DNA from: Rhodanobacter thiooxydans
Lineage (GTDB): Bacteria > Pseudomonadota > Gammaproteobacteria > Xanthomonadales > Rhodanobacteraceae
Reading direction: 5' to 3'
Assembly (NCBI RefSeq): GCF_021545845.1
Contig: NZ_CP088923.1
Location: 434,001 to 498,000, forward strand
DNA: 64,000 nucleotides
Below are positions 21,739 to 30,900 of this stretch, piece after piece (the stretch's first letter is position 1; each line of letters begins with the position of its first letter). The translations under genes and the position numbers were made by a program. The notes below the pieces were generated by a model. It ran no database searches, was not told where the DNA came from, and saw only the letters and a list, made by a program, of their open reading frames with translations.

Positions 21739-22968
21739 ATGGCGCTTTCCGATGCCACTGTTCGCAAGGCCAAGCCCTCCGATAAGCCGCAGCGGCTGTT
21801 TGACGGTGGAGGCCTGTATCTTGAAGTCGCTCCATCCGGGGGCAAGTGGTGGCGGCTCAAGTACCGGTTTGGGGGCAAGGAGAAGCGGCTATCCCTTGGC
21901 ACCTATCCCGACACCGGTTTGGCCGATGCACGCGAAAGGCGCGATGCCGCACGTAAGCTGCTCGCTCAGGGCGTAGATCCCGGCGTGCAACGCAAGGCCG
22001 AAAAGGCTGCCGGCGTGGATCGCGCCGCCAACAGTTTCGAGGTTGTCGCTCGCGAATGGCTGGCGGTGAAGAAACCTGAATGGACAGCCGGCCAGTTTGC
22101 CAAAGAATGCGGGCGATTGGAAAACCATGCGTTCCCCAGAATCGGTGCCCTACCCGTCGCGGACATAGGGGTGGGAGAGATTCGCCCGTTGTTCGCTTAC
22201 CTGATCAAACAGGGGCACATCGAGCAGGCTCATCGCCTACGCCATCAACTCAGCCGGGTGTTTCGATTTGCCGTCGCCACCGAGCGGGCCAGTCGCGACC
22301 CTGCGGCGGATCTGCGCGACACCTTGCCAAGCCGTAATCCCCAGAATCACCCGACGATCACCGACCCCGAACGTGTGGGTGAGTTGATGCGTGCTATCGA
22401 TGGTTTCACTGGCACTCTCCCCGTGCAGTGCGCCTTGAAGTTGGCCCCCTTGTGGTTCTGTCGGCCGGGCGAGATACGCATGGCGGAGTGGACGCACTTT
22501 GACCTGGATGGCGAGCACCCGTCTTACACGGTGCCCCCTATGAATCGAAAGCTGAAGAAGGCGGCCAAGGAAAACCCCTCCACGCCGCCGCATATCGTGC
22601 CTTTGAGCCGACAGGCGCTGGAGATACTTCGCGAACTGCGCCAGTTGACGGGCCATGGACGCTATCTGTTTCCGGGGGCCCGCGATCCGAAGCGTCATAT
22701 GTCAGATGGTGCGGTAAATGCGGCGCTGGCTCGCATCGGCTACAAAGGCATCATCACGGGGCACGGATTCCGCCACATGGCGCGCACGTTGTTGGGGGAG
22801 TTGGGGTGGAATCCTGAAGCCCTGGAACGTCAGCTATCTCACAAGGAGCCAGGAGTGGCTGGTGTGTACAACAAAGCCCAGCATCTGCCCGAGCGTCGAA
22901 AGGTCATGCAGGCGTGGGCGGATTACTTGGACAGCCTCCGAGCAGGGAGCACAGCCAGTGCCACCTGA
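21739..22968 (+). CDS. P4-type tyrosine site-specific integrase
   Basis: A 409-residue phage P4-like integrase of the DUF4102/tyrosine recombinase type. The N-terminal arm-binding domain (ALSDATVRKAKPSDKPQRLF, GGLYLEVAPSG) is complete. The catalytic core shows the first Arg (CRPGEIRMAEW), HGFRHMART (His-xx-Arg) and the tyrosine near the C-terminus (GVYNKAQHL). ATG at 21,739 is the usual family start. It should catalyse insertion and excision of this island at the adjacent tRNA-Met. Confidence 0.95.
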   Translation: MALSDATVRKAKPSDKPQRLFDGGGLYLEVAPSGGKWWRLKYRFGGKEKRLSLGTYPDTGLADARERRDAARKLLAQGVDPGVQRKAEKAAGVDRAANSFEVVAREWLAVKKPEWTAGQFAKECGRLENHAFPRIGALPVADIGVGEIRPLFAYLIKQGHIEQAHRLRHQLSRVFRFAVATERASRDPAADLRDTLPSRNPQNHPTITDPERVGELMRAIDGFTGTLPVQCALKLAPLWFCRPGEIRMAEWTHFDLDGEHPSYTVPPMNRKLKKAAKENPSTPPHIVPLSRQALEILRELRQLTGHGRYLFPGARDPKRHMSDGAVNAALARIGYKGIITGHGFRHMARTLLGELGWNPEALERQLSHKEPGVAGVYNKAQHLPERRKVMQAWADYLDSLRAGSTASAT

Positions 22969-23240
22969 AGTTAGCTCTCTAGTCGTGAGGTGTCTGGTGC
23001 CATGACCGGAAGGGCTGGAGTAGCGGTGTCGGTGGGATGTTCAGTTGGCGGTCTGTGTCGTGAATCGCCCTGTACGAATCTATGGCCAAATCGCTCTGTT
23101 GTGGCCAGCGTCGACTACACTCAGGCAATAGGCGTGTACGAGAGCGGCCGAGCAATGCGATCGGAAACGTGGAACAGGCGACGTCCTAACTCAGTGTTCC
23201 ACCGCCTATCCGTCGACCGAATTACAATAAGGGGTTCGAC
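22969..23240. other. Gap between integrase and defence operon
   Basis: These 272 bases hold no convincing gene. They must contain the promoter of the DISARM-type operon and possibly the excisionase control region. No clear -35/-10 pair was recognised. Confidence 0.4.
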
Positions 23241-24281
23241 GTGACAAAAGTTTCTTGTGTCGATTTGTTCTGCGGCGCGGGCGGGTTGACGCATGGCTTC
23301 GTGCTCGAAGGATTGTCCGTGGTCGCCGGCATCGATTTGGACCCGGCCTGCCGCTTTCCTTACGAGACTAACAACCAGGCCCAATTCCTCGAACGTGACA
23401 TCAGCAAAGTCACTGCCGCTGAATTGAAAGTGCTATTCGGGGATGCCGATCTGACGGTCCTCGCGGGCTGCGCGCCGTGCCAGCCCTTCTCGACCTACGC
23501 GCAGCGCTACGAACTGGATGGCAAAGACGGGAAGTGGGGCTTGCTGTATGAGTTCGCACGTCTGGCCGAAGGTGCGAAGCCCGATGTCATCACGATGGAG
23601 AACGTTCCGACCGTAGCGAAGCATGAGGTGTTTCATGACTTCGTCGATACCCTGAAACGGCTCGGCTACAAGGTTTGGTTCGATATCGTCGATAGCAGCT
23701 GCTATGGCGTTCCCCAGAGTCGGCGACGCATGGTGCTGCTGGCGTCCAGGCATGGCGATATCAAGATGATCGCACCGACCCAGAAGGAGCCGAAGACGGT
23801 TCGTCAGGCCATTGGCCGCCTACGCCCGCTGCGTGCTGGCGAGACTGCCCCCCGGGACAAATTGCATGTCACATCGACGCTGTCAGAAACGAATTTGAAA
23901 CGGATCAAGGTTTCAAGGCCCGGCGGCACCTGGCGCGACTGGCCGGCCCATCTGGTTGCCGACTGTCACCGTGCGGAAAGTGGCCGCACCTACCCGGGTG
24001 TCTACGGTCGGATGGAGTGGGACAAGCCTGCACCCACGATGACGACGCAGTGCTATGGATTCGGAAATGGTCGATTCGGACACCCGGAACAGGATCGAGC
24101 CATATCTCTGAGAGAGGCTGCAATCTTGCAGAGCTTCCCGCGGGACTATGCATTCGTGCCGGAAGACGGAGAGGTGAGCTTCAAGGCACTCGGACGGCTC
24201 ATTGGTAATGCGGTTCCCGTAGGCCTCGGCCGTGCAATCGCGCGAAGCATCAACACGCATATCGCGTCGATCAATGAATGA
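23241..24281 (+). CDS. DNA (cytosine-5-)-methyltransferase
   Basis: A 346-residue C5-cytosine methyltransferase with its motifs in order: I (DLFCGAGGLTHGF, residues 8-20), IV with the catalytic cysteine (APCQPFS), VI (ENV), VIII (QSRRR), IX (LREAAILQSFP) and X (GNAVPV). It starts with GTG. It is the first gene of a dense operon. Vsr starts 14 bases after its stop and the DISARM genes follow. It may be the DrmMII-like host-protection methylase of the locus, or a separate methylase that came with vsr. The recognition site cannot be read from sequence. Confidence 0.93.
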   Translation: MTKVSCVDLFCGAGGLTHGFVLEGLSVVAGIDLDPACRFPYETNNQAQFLERDISKVTAAELKVLFGDADLTVLAGCAPCQPFSTYAQRYELDGKDGKWGLLYEFARLAEGAKPDVITMENVPTVAKHEVFHDFVDTLKRLGYKVWFDIVDSSCYGVPQSRRRMVLLASRHGDIKMIAPTQKEPKTVRQAIGRLRPLRAGETAPRDKLHVTSTLSETNLKRIKVSRPGGTWRDWPAHLVADCHRAESGRTYPGVYGRMEWDKPAPTMTTQCYGFGNGRFGHPEQDRAISLREAAILQSFPRDYAFVPEDGEVSFKALGRLIGNAVPVGLGRAIARSINTHIASINE

Positions 24282-24295
24282 CTGAGGTCTAGTCC

Positions 24296-24739
24296 GTGTC
24301 ACGCGTCCAGCCATCGTCGGCTATGGCCAGTCGCCGTATGGCCAAGGTGCGGCAGAAGGGTACGGCTCCCGAGATCGCGATGCGGCACCAGCTGCATCGA
24401 ATCGGGTTGCGCTACAGGGTGGATTACGAGGTTTTGAAGAAGCCTCGCCGTGTGGCTGACCTGGCTTTCCCTCGGCTAAAGATCGCGGTTTTCATCGACG
24501 GATGCTTCTGGCATGGCTGTCCTGAGCATGCTTCGTGGCCGAAGCAGAACGCAGAGTTCTGGCGGCAAAAGATCGAGGCGAATCGACTCAGGGATCTGGA
24601 CACGAACGAACGGCTTCGCAACGAGGGATGGAAAGTATTGCGATTCTGGGAGCACGAGTCTCCGGCCATAGCAGCAGAGGCCGTGGCTGAAGCGGTCGCC
24701 TCGAATAGGCTGGAGCGCTCTATCTCATCAGCCAGTTAG
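24296..24739 (+). CDS. vsr: Very short patch repair endonuclease (Vsr)
   Basis: A 147-residue Vsr-type T:G mismatch nicking enzyme that repairs the mutations caused by deamination of 5-methylcytosine. Family residues are present: RKGT-like QKGTAPE near the start, the catalytic Asp region (VADLAFPRLKIAVFIDGCFWHGC), EFWRQKIEANRLRD and GWKVLRFWEHE. Pairing with a C5 methyltransferase is the usual context. It begins with GTG (or an ATG nine codons later) and lies 23 bases before drmD, so it belongs to the same transcript. Confidence 0.93.
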   Translation: MSRVQPSSAMASRRMAKVRQKGTAPEIAMRHQLHRIGLRYRVDYEVLKKPRRVADLAFPRLKIAVFIDGCFWHGCPEHASWPKQNAEFWRQKIEANRLRDLDTNERLRNEGWKVLRFWEHESPAIAAEAVAEAVASNRLERSISSAS

Positions 24740-24762
24740 CATAAGCAAGAATTGAACAGGGG

Positions 24763-27700
24763 ATGATCGACCACATGGAAATCACCAGTGATCAGAAGAT
24801 GGCAGCCTACGATGCTCGACCCGAGCCTGGTCAGCTAGTAGAGGTACGCCGGAGACAATGGGTCGTTTCAGAGGTCAACTCGTCTGCCTTGGATTCTTCG
24901 CGTCTCTTGGGGATTGGAGAGGTCTCGGCCAACTACTCTGTCGAAAAAGCATCGGCCCCTTTATCTAACAGCCAGCATCTCGTTTCGATGAGTTCCATCG
25001 ATGAAGACGGCTTGGGAGAGGAGTTGGAGGTCATCTGGGAGATCGAGCCAGGTGCACAAGTCATTGAGCGTGCGGGCATGCCATCCATCACGGGGCAGGA
25101 TGACTCGGACACGCTCGAAGCCTTCCTCGATGCGGTCCGTTGGGGTGCGGCGACCAACGCTGATAGAGGCTTCTTGCAGGCGCCATTCCGAAGTGGCGTC
25201 AGCATCGAGGACTTTCAGCTCGACCCACTGGTGCGCGCCATCGACATGGCTCGCGTCAACCTGCTCATCGCCGACGACGTCGGCCTCGGCAAGACGATCG
25301 AGGCCGGACTGGTCATCCAGGAGATGCTGCTGCGGCACCGTGTCCGAACCGTCTTGGTCATTTGCCCCGCCTCGCTCCAGGAAAAATGGCGCATCGAGAT
25401 GCTGGAGAAGTTCGGTCTCGACTTTTGCGTAGTCGACACCGCCTACATCAAACAGTTGCGGCGCGACCGCGGTATCCACGTCAACCCCTGGACCTCGCAT
25501 CCACGTCTGATCGCGTCGATGGATTGGGCCAAAAGCGGCGAGGGGCTGCGCGCCATGCGCGACGTTCTGCCGCTACTTGCCGGCCATCCGCGCAAGTTCG
25601 ATCTTCTGGTGGTCGACGAGGCGCACAACATTGCGCCCGCCGCGGGCGCGCATTACGCGCTCGAGAGTCAGCGCACCCGATTCATCCGTTCCATCAGCCC
25701 ACACTTCCAGCATCGACTGTTCCTGACCGCAACACCCCACAACGGCTATACCGAGTCATTCACTTCGCTGCTGGAACTGCTCGACGACCAACGGTTCGCC
25801 CGCAACATCCTCCCCGACGAGAAGCAGTTGAGCCAGGTGATGATTCGTCGCCTGAAGAGTGATCTGGTCGACGCTGAAGGCAAGCCCCTCTATGCACAGC
25901 GCAAGTTGCAGGCGCTGGTGATTCCTTACACAGATGAGGAACGGAAGATCCACCAGAAATTGAACGACTACTGTGCCAGTCGAGAGAAGGATGCCGAGAA
26001 AGCCGGCAGTACGTTCGGTACTTCGTTCATCAATCAGCTCCTCAAGAAGCGTCTGTTTTCGTCGCCTGCCGCATTCGCTTCCACGCTCGAAAAACATATT
26101 GCGTCCATTGCGAATGGCGCAAGGCCCAAGGTGCAGGACGCCATGGCTGAGCGCATTCTGCGCAAGGCCATCCTGAAAGTGGATGAGGACTACGCCAACG
26201 ATCAGGAAGTCGAGAACGCCCAGTCGGAGGCAGTCGAAGAAGCATCGCGTCATACCCAGCCGCTGACTCCGGAACAGCAATTGCTGCTGAACGACCTAAG
26301 GCAATGGGCGCAGCGAGCCAAGAACCAGACCGACTCGAAGGCCAGGGCCATCATCGAATGGCTGGAAGCCAACCTGAGGCCGGACGGAGAGTGGAGCGAT
26401 CGCCGGGTGATCCTGTTCACCGAATACCGCACCACGCACTCGTGGATGCACGAGATTCTCGCTAGCCACGGTTTCGGCGGCGAACGCCTCGGCCTGCTCC
26501 ACGGCGGGCTCACCCAAGAAGAGCGGGAGCCCATCAAAGCCGCTTTCCAGGCCTCTCCCAAGGATTCACCCGTCCGCATCTTGCTTGCCACCGATGCGGC
26601 TTCGGAAGGCATCGACCTACAGAACCACTGCAATTGCCTCATCCACCTGGAGATCCCTTACAACCCCAACGTGATGGAACAGCGCAACGGTCGTATCGAC
26701 CGTCACGGGCAGCGCGAAAACGAAGTGTTGATTTGGCACCCGGTCGATGGCGGCGACAAAAGCCGGGAGCCGGTGGGTGGCCACGGCGAGGACATCTTGC
26801 GTGCTCTGCGCAAACTGGAGTCGATGCGTGCCGACATGGGTAGCGTCAACCCGGTCATTGCGCCTCAGATGTCTGGCCTCATCGAAGGATCCCTGAAAGA
26901 TCTCGACACCCGTCTGGCAGAGGCCAAGATCGCCAAGGCCCGGCGTTTCGTGCGTGCCGAACGGGAACTGAAAGAGCGTGTGGCGAAATTGCACGAGCGC
27001 CTTCTGGCCACGCAACGGGATTTTCACCTCACTCCCGATCACATCCAGATGGCGGTGAAGACCGGCCTCGCGTTGGCGGGCCGTCCCCCACTGGAATCCG
27101 TCACCCTCGCAGGCGCGCCCGAGGGGAGTGTTTTCAAGATTCCGTCATTATCGGGATCTTGGCTTCGATGTTCTGAAGGCTTAGAGCACCCGTTCCGAAA
27201 GGGATTTATCAGGCCGATTACCTTCGACCACGCCGTCGCAAAGGGGCGCGATGATGTCGTACTCGTCCATCTGAACCATCGCCTGGTTCAGATGTGCCTA
27301 CGCCTGTTGCGTGCCGAAGTCTGGGCGCAGGACGACGTCAAGAAGCTGCATCGCGTCACTGTGCGCACTTTGCCTGATGGACGCATCGAGGGCCTGGCCG
27401 TGGTCGTGATCTCGCGTCTGATCATCACCGGTGGCCATCATCATCGCCTGCACGAGGAGCTGACCGTCTCGGGCGGCTATTTGCGCGATCAGTCGTTCCG
27501 GCGCGAAGAAAGCGTCACCCGCGTCCAACAGTGGCTGGACGAGGCGCAGTCAGTCTCGGCAAGTGATTCCTTGTTTGACGCCCTCCGGGTCCGCTTCGAT
27601 CGTGCTCAACCTGCCATCCTGCAGTCGGTTGATGCCCGGTCTAAAGATAGGCTCAAATCTCTAGCCAGCACGCTTCAGATTCGCAAACAGCAAGAGATCG

Positions 27701-27981
27701 ACGACATCGGCGCCGTGCTCGACGAGCTAGAGAAGGCGATCCAGAGCGAGCTAAAGAAAGATCAGCAGCCCGAGCAGTTTTTGCTCTTTACCGAGGACGA
27801 GCGCACCCAGCTTCGGCGCGACACGTCGGCGCTGGAAGCTCGCCTCGCACGCATACCGGCCGAGCGCGTCCAGGAAGTCGAGGCCATCGAAACCCGTTAC
27901 GGAAAGCTCGATGACCGAACTTTCCCAGTCGCCGTGGTGTTCCTCGTTCCCGAGTCCGTTGCAAAAGGAGGTGCGGTATGA
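24763..27981 (+). CDS. drmD: DISARM helicase DrmD (SNF2-like)
   Basis: A 1072-residue SNF2/RapA-type ATPase that marks class 1 DISARM. Walker A is at residues 171-178 (DDVGLGKT) and the DEAH box at 285-288. The C-terminal helicase half shows LFTEYRTTHSWMHEIL, LHGGL, LLATDAASEGIDLQNH and QRNGRIDRHGQ. A long helical tail follows. The stop overlaps the next start by ATGA, coupling it to drmMI. In DISARM this helicase is thought to help recognise or process invading DNA. The detailed role is not known. Confidence 0.9.
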   Translation: MIDHMEITSDQKMAAYDARPEPGQLVEVRRRQWVVSEVNSSALDSSRLLGIGEVSANYSVEKASAPLSNSQHLVSMSSIDEDGLGEELEVIWEIEPGAQVIERAGMPSITGQDDSDTLEAFLDAVRWGAATNADRGFLQAPFRSGVSIEDFQLDPLVRAIDMARVNLLIADDVGLGKTIEAGLVIQEMLLRHRVRTVLVICPASLQEKWRIEMLEKFGLDFCVVDTAYIKQLRRDRGIHVNPWTSHPRLIASMDWAKSGEGLRAMRDVLPLLAGHPRKFDLLVVDEAHNIAPAAGAHYALESQRTRFIRSISPHFQHRLFLTATPHNGYTESFTSLLELLDDQRFARNILPDEKQLSQVMIRRLKSDLVDAEGKPLYAQRKLQALVIPYTDEERKIHQKLNDYCASREKDAEKAGSTFGTSFINQLLKKRLFSSPAAFASTLEKHIASIANGARPKVQDAMAERILRKAILKVDEDYANDQEVENAQSEAVEEASRHTQPLTPEQQLLLNDLRQWAQRAKNQTDSKARAIIEWLEANLRPDGEWSDRRVILFTEYRTTHSWMHEILASHGFGGERLGLLHGGLTQEEREPIKAAFQASPKDSPVRILLATDAASEGIDLQNHCNCLIHLEIPYNPNVMEQRNGRIDRHGQRENEVLIWHPVDGGDKSREPVGGHGEDILRALRKLESMRADMGSVNPVIAPQMSGLIEGSLKDLDTRLAEAKIAKARRFVRAERELKERVAKLHERLLATQRDFHLTPDHIQMAVKTGLALAGRPPLESVTLAGAPEGSVFKIPSLSGSWLRCSEGLEHPFRKGFIRPITFDHAVAKGRDDVVLVHLNHRLVQMCLRLLRAEVWAQDDVKKLHRVTVRTLPDGRIEGLAVVVISRLIITGGHHHRLHEELTVSGGYLRDQSFRREESVTRVQQWLDEAQSVSASDSLFDALRVRFDRAQPAILQSVDARSKDRLKSLASTLQIRKQQEIDDIGAVLDELEKAIQSELKKDQQPEQFLLFTEDERTQLRRDTSALEARLARIPAERVQEVEAIETRYGKLDDRTFPVAVVFLVPESVAKGGAV

Positions 27982-30900
27982 GCGCCAACGGTCCGCATCA
28001 CGACTGGCTGGCGTTCATCGAGATCTCGGGCCCATTCCTTGCCGTTCCTGTCCTCAAGGAAGCTTTTCCCCAGGGGCTGGAAGAACTCGATGGACTCAAA
28101 CGCAAGCGGCTGCGTCAGGCCTACGAGGAGTGGCGTGATGCGCTGGAGACGGATGACCCTCAATTCCCCGAACTGCACACCGCCTGGATCGACGAGGTGC
28201 TCTCGCGCGGACTGGAGTTTGACGAAGACGGCAAAGGCGACGTTCTGAAGCGCGTCGACTGGTGTGTGGCCAACTTGAATGTCGGCCTGCCTGAACATGG
28301 CGTGGCAGTGTCCCCCGACCTCGCGGTCGTCGACGAACAGCGGGCCAATAAGCCGCTGATACTCATCCAGACCTATGGGCAGGATGTGGACCTTGATGCC
28401 AACTTGAAGCGGGACGGTTGGGCCGCCACACCTGCTGATCGCATGGTTCAGTTGTGCCGTGCTGCCGGCTGCCGCCTCGGGCTGGTCACCAATGGCGAAC
28501 GCTGGATGTTGGTTGATGCCCCGGTGGGTGCAGTGACCACCTTCGCCAGCTGGTACGCCCGTATTTGGGGCCAGGAACCGATCACCCTGCAAGCCTTCGT
28601 TCACCTACTGGGCATTCGCCGCTTCTTTGTCGATAAAGCCGAGCAACTACCTGCGCTGTTCGATCGATCCCTGAAATATCAGGACGAGGTTACAGACGCC
28701 CTCGGTGAACAGGTGCGGCGTGCCGTCGAAGTGCTGATCCAAGCGCTCGACAAGGCCGACCAGGACCGTGACCGCGAGTTACTACGCGACGTAAAGGAGT
28801 CAGTGCTCTACGAGGCTGCGCTGACGGTGATGATGCGGTTGGTGTTCCTGCTCTCCGCTGAGGAGCGTGGCTTACTACTGCTGGGCGACGAGCGCTACGA
28901 GGCCAATTACGCACTCTCGACCCTGCGGATGCAGTTGCGCAAGGAATCCGAAGAGATACTTGAACGCCGCTGGGATGCTTGGTCGCGCCTGCTGGCAATC
29001 TTTCGCGCCGTGTTTGGTGGCATTGAGCACGAGAATCTTCGCCTGCCCGCGCTAGGCGGGTCCCTATTCGATCCGGATCGCTTCCCCTTTCTAGAGGGTC
29101 GCGCCAAGAGCTCTAACTGGCGCACTGACGCGGCTAAGCCGCTGCCGATCGACAACCGCAGCGTGCTGTTGCTGCTTGAGGCCATTCAACAGTTCCAGGG
29201 GCGCACGCTGTCTTACCGCGCGCTGGACGTCGAGCAGATCGGCTACGTCTACGAGGGCCTGCTGGAACGCACCGTCAAACGCACTGTCGAGGTCACGCTG
29301 GAACTCGACGGCACCAAGAGTGCCAAGTCCCCTTGGGTCAAGTTGGCCGAACTGGAATCAGCCAGGCTGGACGGTACCGACCACCTTGCCGAACTGTTGC
29401 AGGAGCGCTCTGGCAGCTCTGCTAGTCGCGTCCGTAACGAACTAGCCAAACCTGTCGATGGCATGCTTGCCGACCGCTTGCTGGCCGCGTGCAGTGGTGA
29501 TGTAGGGTTGCGTGACCGCATCAAGCCCTATGCAAACTTGGTGCGCGTCGACTATCGGAGCTACCCACTGGTCTATCCCGCCGGGGCTTTCATTGTCACT
29601 ACGGGCTCTGACCGGCGCGAGAGTGGCACCCACTACACGCCGAAATCGCTCACCGAGGCCATTGTCACTGAGACGCTGACGCCGATCGTTTACGCGGGGC
29701 CTGCGGAAGGCGCCCCACGTGAGCGATGGCTGCTCAAACTACCCGCTGAACTGCTCGACCTCAAGATCTGCGACCCGGCCATGGGCTCAGGCGCCTTCCT
29801 GGTGCAAGCATGCCGCTGGCTGGCCGATCGCCTGGTCGAAGCCTGGGTACAGGCTGAGGCGGCAGGTAAGACGGTGGGCGTGGACGGCGAAGTGTTGGAC
29901 GTCGGCGGCACCAAGGAACTGTTGCCCGGCGACATCGAGGCACGCACCGTGACTGCCCGCCGACTCATTGCCGAGCGTTGTCTCTACGGAGTGGACCTAA
30001 ATCCCCTGGCCGTCGAACTCGCCAAGCTCTCCATCTGGCTGGTGACCCTGTCCAAGGATCGCCCGTTCGGCTTCCTTGATCACAACCTGCGCTGCGGCGA
30101 CAGCCTGCTCGGCATCCATCGCCTGGATCAGCTCACCCAGCTCACGATGAGCCCCACCGGCCAGGGCCAGCTACGCCTGTTCGGCCAGAACGTCGAGCGA
30201 GCCGTATGTGAAGCCATTGAGCTGCGTATACGGCTGCGTGAGATGCCGATCCGCGACATCCGCGATGTCGAAGCCATGGCACTTCTGGATGCTGACGCAC
30301 GTCGTAGACTCGAAGTATCGGAGTGCATCGCCGATGCGTTATTCGGGGAAGTGTTCGCATCAGGTGGCAATGGCGTAGCACTGGAAAACACGCTGGCAAA
30401 GTTGGCTATCCAAGCAGGGCAGGTCATCGACGGCGACCGGGACGTGCTCGTCTTAATGCGCCGGAGATCGACCGTCGCTCTCTCGAACGATCTCCCTGCA
30501 GACAAACCAGCGCGTCGTCCTTTCCATTGGCCCTTAGCATTCCCTGAAGTCTTTAATTCACCAGATGGTGGCTTTCATGCAGTGATTGGTAATCCCCCAT
30601 TTCTTGGCGGCCGCAGGATCACATACCGACACTCTGAGGCGTTACTCCACCATTTGAAATCGTGGCTTCACGGTGCTGCAGGAACGACAGATCTGTGCGT
30701 CTACTTCTTACTCCGTGCGGCAGTGGTGACGGGTCGGTCTGGATTTATTGGCCTCGTCTTAAGTGACATAATTTCTCAGGGCGAGTCAAGAGTTAACGGT
30801 CTGGATCGTCTCTTGTCGGAAGGGAGCTCTGTCTACAAGTGCGTGCCATCTATGGATTGGCCCGGGCAGGCGGGAGTGAAAATAGCGCTTGTTTGTATCT

